From NCBI RefSeq assembly GCF_010093625.1, contig NW_022985362.1, positions 926,196-990,195 of the forward strand: 64,000 nt of DNA, written 5' to 3'. Position 1 is the first letter of the stretch. Each line of letters begins with the position of its first letter. The translations under genes were made by a program, and so were the position numbers. This DNA is from Macroventuria anomochaeta (lineage: Eukaryota; Ascomycota; Dothideomycetes; Pleosporales; Didymellaceae). The notes beneath the pieces are model-generated. The model searched no databases. It was not told where the DNA came from and worked only from the letters and a program-made list of their open reading frames with translations. Positions 10,900-21,884 of the stretch are shown here, piece by piece.

Positions 10900-11238
10900 T
10901 GAGCGTGGAGGTTGTCGAGTGAGATGGTGGGTCGAGGCTGAGATTAGCGCGTCTCGAGCATCCTTGACGGATAGCTCTTGGCTGCGTCTCGTTGGCCGCC
11001 TTGCTGACAGAGTGGGTGCGGTGGATAGGGGGAATACAAACTGTTCTTCTTTCTCAGTGAACGTGATCTTGATGTCGCCCTGTGATGAAGGTAGATGTCA
11101 GTAACGAAAAAAAGAGTGTCAAAAGTGGAGCGGCGTTGTGAAACCAGAACAGGAAAGACGTGAGGGATTGAGGAAGGAGCAATGCCGGGCTCGCCACGAA
11201 GCGTGCCTCCTTTTCTGATTGGATTGACTCTACCTCAA
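10900..11238. other. Intergenic region
   Basis: This is the upstream region of the HET gene, which follows SSL1 on the same strand. A CCAAT motif lies on the minus strand near 11213-11219. No coding sequence is seen. Confidence 0.4.
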
Positions 11239-12747
11239 TCACCCAGTCATGGTCACATCTCCATTCTGAGCCCCTGCATCAGCGATTGCCCCTGGGTCCA
11301 GTCTACTCAGACACCCCGGGCAATTGTGCAGCACCATATGGCAGAACATATCACAGTCGATACAGAAATGGCTTTCACACGATCGACACTCGTATCTCGC
11401 GCTCTCACTAGCCTTCTGCTCACCGTTCTCGTCATCTTCTGCCTGGTTCCCCCTCTCCAAGTGTCCGTTGAGCATGCTCCCTGTTGTGGACTGCCTCTCC
11501 TTCTTGAGTGCTCTCGTGGCTAGTTCCTGCTTGGATGGTATCTCGGGGAAAGTGGTTAGGCAGCCTACGCAATCTCTCGAGTTCTTTTCGCGCGCTCGCT
11601 GCCATGACACAGTAGCCCAGTTTCGTAGCGGGAAGAGGTGGTGGTAACTTCGCGCCAGATGTGTTGAGAGAAGCAGTGTGAGTTGACAACTAGGACATGT
11701 CACAGGTAGTGAGCATACCTTCGCACTGCACCTCGAGCATGTGTAGCCACCTAGTGTGAGGTTGCCGTGGCACGCACATATTGTGGGCGAGTCCTCGACG
11801 ACGCGTGATGGAAATCCCATCATCATCAACGCAGCGCCTTTCTCAGGCTGTTGAGGTGTGGAGGCGGTATCTGAACGAATGACGGGCGGTGTAGTGGTTG
11901 CGATGAGGAGCTCTTTGAGCATCTCCTGGTCGGTCGCGATTGTGTATTCGCTCTCGTCTCCAGCATTCGTCCGCGTTACGATTTCCTGACAGATCTTGAG
12001 GCGTGCGCCCATACCTATTATGCTCACTCTTATGCGATCGCGCACGCATGCTTTGACAGTTTGATGGATGTCGCCGGGGTCGAGAGAGAGGAGGGAACCA
12101 AAGACTACAATGACTTCCCGTGTACCGTGATTCGGTGTGTGGTATAGTGTTGCGCGCGCGAGTTCGAGAGCATTTTGGAGACTGGGTGCACCCTTGGGCT
12201 CCTTGCCCGTCTCTTTGCTTCGCAGGCCCAAGATTGCTGCTGCGTGCTCTGCTGGGTTGCCTGAAAGCTCGGAGACTCGTATGCATATGCCATCGTGCAT
12301 GCCGAGGACGCTCATCTGAGAGATGGGATTCTGCTCGAAGAATTCGCGGACGTAATCCTGTGCGTAGTTGATCATCGTGTAGAAGCGATTCGGTCGCATG
12401 TCCTTCTCCATCATGGCTTCTGACAGGTCCAGTACCAGAACGACGTGCCGTATTATGCCTCTTTGGAAGGGCTTTGTGTCTTTGCGTAACCGTTTGCGCT
12501 TGCGTTCCTCCTCTCGTTCTTGAACGCTCTGCCCTATGTCCTCGTCGTTGACGGGTACTATGGTCTTCTCGACTGTCCGCGAGTACTCGGTTTCCCATGC
12601 TTTGCGCGCCGGCTTTGGTGCAGCCTCCTTTGCTGTTTGCCTTCCACCGCCTGCTGGCTGTGTTGGCCTGCTTGAACTGGCTCGGGGGCCAACGTATTCG
12701 TCGCCGGAAACTTCATCGCCATCGTAGGAATAGTCCGAGTCGGCCAT
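11239..12747 (-). CDS. SSL1: TFIIH core subunit SSL1 (p44)
   Basis: A 502-aa single-exon homologue of Ssl1/p44, the TFIIH subunit that binds and stimulates the XPD/Rad3 helicase in transcription initiation and nucleotide excision repair. After an acidic, disordered first 60 residues comes the conserved stretch WETEYSRTVEKT. A von Willebrand A-like domain follows (HVVLVLDLSEAM through VIVVFGSLLSLDPGDI and VSIIGMGARLKIC). Next are a C4 zinc module (CACH, YTCSRC, VCSLPVTCPSC) and the FPLRNW segment. The C-terminal RING-like zinc module runs from CVGC to CRSCESHFCIDCDMF and CPGC. Length and domain order match the family. Start: first ATG of the open frame, followed by the expected acidic leader. 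Confidence 0.96.
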   Translation of the reverse strand: MADSDYSYDGDEVSGDEYVGPRASSSRPTQPAGGGRQTAKEAAPKPARKAWETEYSRTVEKTIVPVNDEDIGQSVQEREEERKRKRLRKDTKPFQRGIIRHVVLVLDLSEAMMEKDMRPNRFYTMINYAQDYVREFFEQNPISQMSVLGMHDGICIRVSELSGNPAEHAAAILGLRSKETGKEPKGAPSLQNALELARATLYHTPNHGTREVIVVFGSLLSLDPGDIHQTVKACVRDRIRVSIIGMGARLKICQEIVTRTNAGDESEYTIATDQEMLKELLIATTTPPVIRSDTASTPQQPEKGAALMMMGFPSRVVEDSPTICACHGNLTLGGYTCSRCSAKVCSLPVTCPSCQLTLLLSTHLARSYHHLFPLRNWATVSWQRAREKNSRDCVGCLTTFPEIPSKQELATRALKKERQSTTGSMLNGHLERGNQAEDDENGEQKASESARYECRSCESHFCIDCDMFCHMVLHNCPGCLSRLDPGAIADAGAQNGDVTMTG

Positions 12748-13353
12748 GGCTTGTGGGTGCGCTCGTGAGCGGCTATGGTGGTGAGAGCAGCGACCGCCTG
12801 CGGTACCGGTACGCTATGTTTGCGCCTAGAGTCGCGTTTGGATAGCTGACGAGCGTATGCCGTATACTGCAGCTAGAGTATGGGTGCCGGAGTAAGTATG
12901 TGGGGTCCTGCTATGGCGAAGGGAAGTGCGCGAAGATGAACAATGGAAGATGACGTTGTGAGCTTTTATTTGCAAACTTCCAAGTTATTCTGCTATGGTG
13001 AAGTTGAACGGCGCGTTCTCGACGCGAGGTGAGTTCAGCGGAGGTCTCACTAAGTTGTGTCAGGTCCCAGCCGGGTGGAAGCTTTGTGAAGCTACAACGA
13101 CCGATTGTAGATCCGCCTTTGACAGATGCGTGAGCACGTGACGATTGAAACGCGTTCTCACGCTTTGTGTGTGAATTTGGTATAACTACATAAAACTGCC
13201 CTCTTTTCCCTAGCAAACATTATCTGTGTATCGTGAACTAGCAGCATGACGCGTAATGCGTCCAAAGATCCCCAAAATGGTATACGCTATGCTAGAGAAA
13301 TCATGAAACATTACGCCGTATCTTGTACATCCACCAAATGTCCTACAAGGTCA
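12748..13353. other. Intergenic region
   Basis: This is the SSL1 upstream region and the 3' flank of the Chs7-family gene (both minus strand). I see no convincing coding sequence or repeat. Confidence 0.4.
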
Positions 13354-14600
13354 TCAATTGTACGAGCCTGGGCCAGCGACTGTTGGCATTGGCCAGTCGT
13401 CCTCAGTGATGCTCGACCAAAACACCCAGATCATTACGACCGAAAGGAGCGTGAACAGGGTCTCGAACAGACCACCGTTGATCTTGCCAGAGGTACCGGT
13501 GCAGATGTGGACGCTAATAACGTATTGGAAGATTTGTCCGATGGCGAAGAGGAGAGCTGCGCCAAGTAGGTAGACTGATGGGAGCATTAGCAGTGGTCAT
13601 GAATATCAATGTTCCGTACGTACGCATTGGTTTGCGCTCTCCAAGAACGCGCAGGACAAGGAATGACTCCAAGCAGAAGAAGACAACCAGGAAAACCAGG
13701 GGCACGAGCTGGTAAAGGGTGTAGAGGGCGTAGGCCTGGTTCTCTCCTGCCAGGGTATCGTTCCAGTAGCCAGTCCAACTGAAGCCAGTGTCGAGAGCAA
13801 TGTAGCCTGTTCCAACGAAGATGACAACAGCGGAGACCAAGAGTAAGCTGATCGATATGGGGGTGCCGTCATCTAGAAGTTGGTAGCCAACTAAACCGTT
13901 CAGCATCAGGATCCAAGCGGTTGTAACGATCGCAGCAATGTGTACAGCGACGAAGGCCTACGAAGCAGTCAGCCCATGCACTCTGATTGTCTAAAACGAG
14001 CAACGTACCAGGCGCACAGAGTTGTTCAGAGGGAAGCCACCGATGGTGAAGATCTCGCAGATGGAGACGATGATGTAACCGAGGAGGAAGAGTTGCATTT
14101 CCCTGTCATAAGTCAGTCTCCCAATCTCTTTCGGATGTCATCGAATTGCGCACCTTCGTCCAACGGCCGCCTTCTTCCTTTCAGATCTCCATAGTAGGAA
14201 GAAGGCGGCGAGGATTGCAATACCGCATAGTATTATCGAGCCTGCGACCATCAGCTTGGTTCCAATCGCGCAAAGTATTGTTTTTTTTACTGACCCAGGT
14301 TGTGCAATCTGTTACCATTGCCAACAGGGAAGCCTTGGAGTGTGCAGCCTCCATTCCATCCTCCGCCGTTCCGTGTGGGTGCTTGGCTGAAGAGCTGTGG
14401 TGATATTGCGGTTAGCGGCGCGCGCGCGAACAATGGGTCAGACCAGGGGGTTAAGGGCGGTCGCAACATACATAGCATACTATGGCAGTTAATATCTCAT
14501 ATGCATATAACGGTGAATAGTGTCGGTGTCTTACCTGGCAGCGTCGACCAGCTGTTGCCCGTGTCGCGACAAAAGTCGTCAAACTTTCCGTATCTCGACA
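13354..14600 (-). CDS. Chs7-family (chitin synthase III catalytic subunit/export chaperone-like) membrane protein
   Basis: A seven-helix-type protein of the family that contains Chs7, an ER chaperone for chitin synthase export. Exons: 14600-14535, a proposed 8-nt microexon 14479-14472, 14394-14295, 14241-14154, 14102-14009, 13957-13624 and 13574-13354. Conserved stretches are LGSIILCGIAILAAF, IIVSICEIFTIGGFPL, a helix ending LMLNGLVGYQLLDDGT, FAIGQIFQYVISVHIC and the C-terminal WVFWSSITEDDWP. Exon 1 as it stands reads MSRYGKLTTF. One extra T after position 17 of the reading frame would give the family-like start GKFDDFCRDTGNSW, and the microexon then supplies VCY before LFSQ. Without that T, skipping the microexon is the only in-frame option, giving 300 aa. 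It is clearly of this family but not necessarily the Chs7 orthologue. Confidence 0.8.
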
Positions 14601-16337
14601 TGGCTGGCTACTCGCAGCGCAGCCTCGCGTTCAGTGGTTTATTGCAGCAGTAGCGATCGTCGTCTTTCGTATTGCAGAGCGGTACTCAGGCAGCGAGTGG
14701 ATTTGACAGTCCTGACAGGGCAAAGGTAGCGAGAGTGAATTGTGGAGGAGTGATGCGGGTCGTGAGAGATGATGTGCTGCTGGTCCACGGTGGCTGGTGC
14801 TTCGAGCCGTTTCTTGTTTGAGAGCCAAGGTGGGTGGTTAGAAACCAGGTCAGGGATGCGGGTCGCTGCAACACCACTTCGTCGCGAACCGAAGTTTGGA
14901 TCTGGTGAGTTGGCTTTCTACCTTTTATAGAAAGGATTTCACACGCAAAATTCAGTGTTGATGCATTGTAAAAACAAATTCCTCAAGCCTCTCACTGTCC
15001 GTCACGATTCACGACACAAAGACGAACGCAGCAACAAGCGGGCCGAGCAAGCTGGCAATTAGAGCTTCGGCCAATCAGAGCTGCAGGAGGTGCGCACTAG
15101 ACTGTTTCACGTCGATCGGCGCTCTTGCGGAGAGTGTCTGGCGGCAGAGCAGCGCCTCACAGCCGGCTTGAGTGTACAATGACTCCATGGCAACAAACAT
15201 GGCAGTGATCATAAGTGGGTACTTCATCATCGTTGGCGCTGTTGTCATTGTGGATATCGAGTTCTCTTCATCTTCAGAGCAGCCTCTCGTTCAGCACCAT
15301 GCCTCTAGCAGCGTTCTTGTCGATAGTCTGGCAGCTGCACATCAGGACACACAACGTTCGTGTTTGTGCAGCAATGATTGCCAACCAGCACGCCAGCTGC
15401 CTTTGTCAAGCTGCCAAAGCGCCTCTGCAAGTGTCGCTTCACGTGCTCGTCCCAGCAAAAGCATTCGGCAGACGTCTTTGTGGCCGTCAAAGCAGCCTTC
15501 TTTCCTCGAGTGAAGTTGTTTGAGGTGCACCAGCTGCGCTATGTTTCACTCGTGAGAGGTAGCAGTGTTTCGAAGGCTCACGCTCGGAGCGGTCTACACG
15601 CGGCCCTCACACGTGGGTTCCCTGGGCATGGTGATCGATATGGTGTATGCTAAGAGTCGTCTTCAAGATCGATGTTGGATGATTGTGGACTTGTTGACTC
15701 GCGGTGTTTCTGCCGTGCATGTCTGGTGAAGTTCGGGCAATTGTATCGACCGCTAGTAACCGCGATCAGCGAGCTTGCAGCGAGCTGTTCAAATCGATGC
15801 AGAGTTCTTCAAGTAATGCTGGAGTTGCCGGGTTGCAGTTTCTGTGGACTCTGATGAAGCTGCGGCCTTTCAGCAGCCAGCGGTGCCAGCCTCTTCAAGC
15901 ACCCTGGCACTGCTGTAGCAATCGTAGAGATAGGGGTTCCACAATCTCTAAAGTAGACATGCACCCGCGATAGCCTGCACCGCGACATCATCGCACAGCC
16001 AGCCGCTCCAATAGGCTGGCCAACAACAGGCTGTCTGCAATTGTCCCCCGGTTCAGCCCGGACCGAGTGGGAAAGGGACCGCCAAGTCCGCAGGAACAGC
16101 AGCAACTCAGGGCTCAAGCTGACAGGGTAGCTCACATTTTCTTGATCACGAAGCCGTATCGTGCGTGCTCTTTTCAGTCCCACTGCTGTCCAATGTGACC
16201 GCCCTTGACCGCTTAAGCCCTAGGCCCACCCTAACCTGCACGTCACTCGCGACCGCCTTTCGACCCTTCTCCAGATCCACTGCATCGGAGTTGGCTGCTC
16301 CCTCAGCCTGCAACCTTCACCATTCCTTTCAACTCAG
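14601..16337. other. Intergenic region between divergent Chs7-family and sugar-transporter genes
   Basis: About 1.7 kb with no convincing gene. It contains a CCAAT box (GGCCAATCAG near 15069-15078) and probably the transporter's leader and first exon. Short open frames here show no recognisable motifs. Confidence 0.4.
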
Positions 16338-18618
16338 GCAGCAGTCGGAGGCCTGCGAACATCCCTCTCCATAACCTGAGCTCGTCCTCGCGCCCCCGTG
16401 ACGGCGATTCCGCTTATCTGCTCGACAACGATAAGGATAGCGCGCGGTCCTCCTTCGACACACCTTCCTCGCACTCGGACGACTTTTCGCTCTGGAGTGA
16501 CACCGGCGACCTTGTTGACCAGCTTGCCGACCAGGAAGATCCGCTTGCCATCCGCTTGGAAGGCCACCTGCCCCCGCATCGACGACACCAGAAGCGTGCC
16601 CGCTTTGCATCGCAGGACAGCCTCCACGAAAAGAGTCACCACAGCCTCAGACTCGAGGATATCGAGATACCAGACCCCGGGCCACGCACTATCAGCAAAG
16701 CAGACAGAATACTCGCTCAGATCATGGCGCCCAACGATGGGCCCTCCCGTATTCACGGGCTGCATGGAAAGAAGCTCATGTGAGCAACGCTGCACAGCGG
16801 CTGGCAAAGGGTTATACTGACATGGAACAGCTACTTCACCAGTGTGTTCGTCTCACTAGGCGTCTTTTTATTTGGCTATGACCAGGGAGTCATGTCCGGT
16901 ATTATCACGTACGCCGCCCCGCACCCCTCTGTACTCGGGCATCTCTGATACAAACCTACAGGGGTATCTACTTCAAGGACTACTTCAACCAGCCCACAGC
17001 CGTCGAGCTGGGTAGCATGGTAGCTATCCTGGAAGTGGGTGCCTTTATCTCTTCTCTTGTAGTAGGCCGCATTGGAGACGTCCTTGGTCGACGCAAGACC
17101 ATCCTTTACGGTTCGATCATCTTCGTAATCGGCGGTGCTCTCCAGACCTTCGCCAATGGTATGCCCATGATGCTCTTGGGGCGAATTATCGCCGGCCTCG
17201 GTGTGGGGACGCTGTCCACCATAGTACCGGTGTATCAGTCTGAGATCTCACCGCCCCACAACCGTGGAAAGATGGGCTGCATCGAGTTCACCGGCAATAT
17301 CACCGGATACGCATGCAGTGTCTGGGTCGACTACTTCTGCAGCTACATCAAGAGCGACTATGCATGGAGGATCCCATTGTTCATGCAATGTGTCATGGGC
17401 GGTCTGCTGGCTTTGGGCAGTCTGCTCATCTGCGAATCGCCAAGGTTTGTAGCACTCGCCCAGCGAATGGACTGCACTGACAACTGGCAGATGGCTCCTA
17501 GACAACGACCATGATGAAGAGGGAATCGTAGTCATTGCTAACCTGTATGGAAAGGGTGACATCCACAACCCCAAAGCGCGCGATGAATACCGAGAAATCA
17601 AGATGAACGTGCTGCTCCAGCGACAAGAAGGTGAACGCTCATACACGGACATGTTTAAGCGCTACTACAAGCGTGTCTTCATCGCCATGTCCGCCCAAGC
17701 CCTTGCGCAACTCAACGGCATCAACGTCATCTCGTACTATGCACCTCTCGTCTTCGAAGAAGCCGGCTGGTACGGTCGTCAGGCTATCCTCATGACTGGT
17801 ATCAACGCGATCACGTACCTCCTGTCAACAATTCCGCCGTGGTACATCGTAGACACTCTGGGTCGCCGAAAGATCCTGCTCTCTGGAGCTTTGATGATGG
17901 TCATATCGCTCTCTGCTATCTCGTACTTCATTTTCCTGCAGGCGAGCTGGACACCGAACATGGTCGTCATCTTTGTGATGATCTACAATGCGGCATTCGG
18001 ATACTCATGGGGTCCCATCCCCTGGTTGTACCCGCCAGAGATTTTGCCCCTCAGCATTCGTGCAAAGGGTGCAAGTCTGAGTACTGCGACTAACTGGGCC
18101 TTCAACTGGCTGGTCGGAGAATTGACACCTATTCTACAGGAACACATCCAATGGCGCCTGTACCTCATCCACGCGTTCTTCTGCGCTGCCAGTTTTGTCA
18201 TTGGTAGGTTCAACCACTTCCAGTCGCACCAACAATGGTTTGCTGATATTCCACAGTTTACTTCATCTACCCCGAAACCGCCAACGTTCGCCTTGAAGAT
18301 ATGAACTCTTTGTTCGGAGATGCCACAACGGTAGCAGCCACACCGCAACAGCAAGCAGAGGTCGAGTCCTTGATGAGCGGCAGCGGCCGTGAGGGTCGTG
18401 GTCGTGGTTCTGAGCGTGGAGGGCCACGTCTCACTGCCGAAGCTGCTATTCCTGGCCTTGATATCGAACCGCCAGATCTCGAGAACGGCAGGTCTCCTCC
18501 CAAGTCTGAGAATGGAGATAGTGTCGGCGGCTGGATCTCGAACATGGTTAAGAGAAGCAAGGGCGACAACGACAGCAAGGGTGGAAAGTACAAGCGTGTT
18601 GGCCAAGACGAGGATTAG
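16338..18618 (+). CDS. MFS sugar transporter with long N-terminal extension
   Basis: A 12-helix major facilitator of the sugar-porter family, probably a plasma-membrane hexose transporter or glucose sensor. Exons: (16338)-16779, 16831-16908, 16962-17444, 17491-18203 and 18257-18618, with GT..AG introns. Signatures: FLFGYDQGVMSG, the loop 2-3 motif GRIGDVLGRRK, PVYQSEISPP, QLNGINVISYY, WGPIPWLYPPEI and PETANVRLEDM. From the first in-frame ATG (16724) the protein is 563 aa. However, coding sequence plainly continues upstream in the same frame (PANIPLHNLS, RDGDSAYLL, WSDTGDLVDQLADQEDPLA), as in related fungal transporters, with no ATG. I therefore infer an upstream exon and a 3' splice site near 16337. 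The C-terminal tail is long and basic (KRSKGDNDSKGGKYK). Confidence 0.88.
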
Positions 18619-19437
18619 ACATTTGCAGCATCTCACTGATTGGCATTTCCTGGACATTTTTGCATACCCTGGTCTCTGTTGCAAGCGACTTGGTTTGATA
18701 TCCACGAGCAATTCTGCTCGGCATGTAAGTTTGGTTGATAGAAGGGACGAAGTATTTCCTAGAGAGGTAGGCTGGAAAGCCTTAGCACTGTATTGGTATG
18801 AGCGGAGTCAAAGACGGTGATTCGATTGTCAATAAAAGCTGTTCTGATCTCATAGTGTTTTGGCTTCCGGACTAAGGTGATCTGCCGGCCCTTTGACATG
18901 GTTGACGCTTGTAGTCTGTGTACACAGTCACTCTGCAGCATCCGCGTATGAGCATTCCAGTTGCATTTCACTTCAAAATCCCAATACCCCTCTGCAGCTT
19001 TGTCGAACACGAACACGAACACGAGTACGTCAGCTTTTCACGTGAGGACAAGTGTCAGTAAGCTTCCCCCTTACAGTTGCGCGGGCTAGCGCGAATACAG
19101 CTCCCCCGAACCACAGAAATCTAAATCGGGATCAAGCCTGCAATTGATCTCCCCAACCGCACCGCAGGGGCCGCCAGACGTTGCTCTTCACCTTGAACAG
19201 TTCATGTTTGCAATTCCCTCGGGGTTCTTTTTCTCTTCGTCTTGAGTCTGATTGTGCTTTTACAGCAGACGTTGCGCAGGCTTGTGAGACCACCTGATCC
19301 CGCCCAACCGCAAGTGCTCCTCGCGCTACGCACCCCTCGCTTTCCAGCTGCGCTCGTATCAGCCACGAATCCTCTCTTGACATTGTCCACCGCAGATACT
19401 CCCAAACTGCGGGCACATCTCAGTGTTTCCTACGATT
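18619..19437. other. Intergenic region
   Basis: This is the 3' flank of the sugar transporter and the promoter region of PMT4. Pyrimidine-rich stretches precede the PMT4 start, as is common in fungal promoters. No gene is seen. Confidence 0.4.
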
Positions 19438-21860
19438 ATGGCGACAGCGCGCACAACAGGCGCTGATGCGCAGGCGGAGGAGCTGCGGAGGAGAAATGTA
19501 GCTGGCCAGACAGCACCAGCCGTGGTGAACCAGGGTCAGATCAAGGAGAAGTCGAAGGAGAAGGTGTGCACCTCTTCAAGATAGGAGCTCGTGACAAGAC
19601 CATGCAGCTAACGATCCCAGCCATTCGAGCTCATTGCCTTTCTCGACGAGTATGAGTTTATCTGGGCCCCGCTCATCTTCACCGCACTCGCTTTCTTCAC
19701 GCGCATGTACAAGATTGGTCTTTCGCCAATTGTCACCTGGGATGAAGCTCAGTAAGCAGGGAATCATGCAACATTGCGGGCGCGTTCTGACTAGGAGACA
19801 GCTTCGGCAAGTTCGGCTCCCACTACCTCAAGCGCGAGTTCTACTTCGATGTCCATCCTCCCCTCGGCAAGATGCTGGTCGGTCTTTCTGGCTACCTCGC
19901 GGGATACAACGGATCGTTCGAATTCAAGTCTGGCGAAACATACCCCGAGGAGCTGAACTACACCTTCATGCGCCTCTTCAACGCTGCGTTTGGTGCTGTG
20001 TGCGTACCGTTGGCCTACTTCACTGCAAAGGAACTGAACTTCCGGAGACCTACCGTCTGGTTCGTTACCCTGGCTGTTCTCTGCGAGAACTCGTACACCA
20101 CCATCAGCCGTTTCATTCTCCTGGACTCTATGCTGCTCTGCTTCACCTTCACCACGGTTTTCTGCTGGTCCAAGTTCCACCGTCAGCAACATGACCCGTT
20201 CTCTCCTGAGTGGGGCCTGTGGCTGATGCTGACTGGTGTCTCCATTGGATGCGTGTGCAGTGTCAAGTGGGTTGGTTTCTTCGTCACTGCTCTGGTCGGT
20301 CTTTACACCATTGAAGACCTCTGGAACAAGTTTGGCGACCTCAAGATGCCCAAGGTACGGCTGCCTTGCCAAATTTGCGATTTTTTGAAAAGCTAACGTA
20401 AACAGATGGAGCTTGTCACCCACCTCGCTTTCCGCGTTTTCGGCCTCATCCTCATTCCTCTCGCCGTCTACACCTTCTCCTTCTACCTCCACTTCCTGAT
20501 CCTCGAGAACAGCGGTCCTGGTGACGCACAGATGAGCTCGCTCTTCCAGGCCAACCTACGCGGCACTGAAGTCGGCAAGAACAGTCCCCTCGAGGTCGCA
20601 TACGGCTCCCGCGCCACGCTGAAGAACATGGGGTACGGAGGAGGTCTGCTTCACTCCCACGTCCAGACCTACCCTGAGGGCTCGACTCAGCAGCAGATCA
20701 CTTGCTACCACCACAAGGATGCCAACAACGATTGGTTCTTCTACCCCAACCGTCACGAGGTTCCATATGATGTCGATGAGGAGCTTCGTTTCCCCGGCAA
20801 TGGCGATGTTATCCGTCTCATCCACGCCCAGACCGGCCGTAACCTCCACTCGCATCAGGTCGCCGCCCCCGTCACCAAGGCCGATTACGAGGTTTCTTGC
20901 TACGGTAACACTACAGTTGGCGACACCAAGGACCACTGGGTCGTCGAGGTTGTTCGCGATGCTGCTTCGAGGGACTACTCCAGGATCCGAACACTCACCA
21001 CCGCTTTGCGGTTCAAGCACAAGGACCTGGGCTGCTACCTCCGAGCTGGCAACGTGAACCTGCCACAATGGGGCTTCAAGCAGATCGAAACGACTTGTGT
21101 CAAGCAGAACAACCCCCGCGATGTTTACACTCACTGGAACATCGAAAGCCACACCAACGACAAGCTCCCGCCTGGCAACCCTGGTGACTACAAGTCTCCT
21201 TTCTTCCAGGACTTCATTCACCTCAATGTCGCCATGATGACCTCTAACAACGCGCTCGTCCCCGACCCCGACAAGCAGGATGATCTCGCTTCTGCTTTCT
21301 GGCAATGGCCTATCCTCCACGTCGGCCTCCGCATGTGTGGCTGGAACGACGACAGTAAGTCTTATCTCGTGTAAAATTGTTTATTCTTACTGATTATGTC
21401 TGCAGTCGTTAAGTACTTCCTCCTTGGCAACCCCTTTGTCTACTGGGGCAGCACAGCTAGTCTTGGCATCTTCGGTCTGATCGTCATTTACTACGTCGTC
21501 CGCTGGCAACGCGGCTACAACGACCTCAAGCAACCCGAGATCGACCAGATCCACTACTCTGGAATCTACCCCGTCATCGGCTGGGTTCTGCATTACCTTC
21601 CTTTCATGGCCATGGGCCGCGTCACCTACGTTCACCACTACTATCCTGCGCTGTGGTTCGCCATCCTGACCATGGGCTTCTGCCTCGACTGGACGACAAG
21701 GAAGCTCAACAACCAGGTCCGCTGGGGCATCTTTGCCTCGCTGTATGCAGTCATCATTGGCCTCTACTGGCTCTTCAGGGCTATTTCCTTCGGTATGGTT
21801 GGACCTAATAAGCAGTGGAGTCACCTCAAGTGGTTCGAGAGCTGGAGGATCACCGACTAA
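19438..21860 (+). CDS. pmt4: Protein O-mannosyltransferase, PMT4 subfamily
   Basis: A 737-aa ER membrane enzyme that transfers mannose from dolichyl-phosphate mannose to Ser/Thr of secretory proteins. Exons: 19438-19563, 19621-19751, 19802-20354, 20406-21354 and 21406-21860; all introns GT..AG and the sum divides by three. The GT39 catalytic region begins with WDEAHFGKFGSHY (the Asp-Glu pair of the first luminal loop, formed across the second splice junction) and VHPPLGKMLVG. The central MIR repeats contain GGGLLHSH, NNDWFFYP and NLHSH. The C-terminal helices end WSHLKWFESWRITD. The conserved stretch ISRFILLDSMLL and the overall match favour PMT4 over PMT1 or PMT2; PMT4 acts as a homodimer on membrane-anchored clients. 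The start ATG is the first in frame and lies at a plausible distance from the first helix. Confidence 0.94.
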
Positions 21861-21884
21861 ATTCCTGGGACATTACGGATGATC

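Noticed and set aside
15172..15653. Plus-strand open frames of about 90-113 codons in the 1.7-kb gap before the transporter
   Set aside because: They overlap one another in different frames, lack motifs and lack splice support; most likely chance frames in a GC-balanced promoter region.
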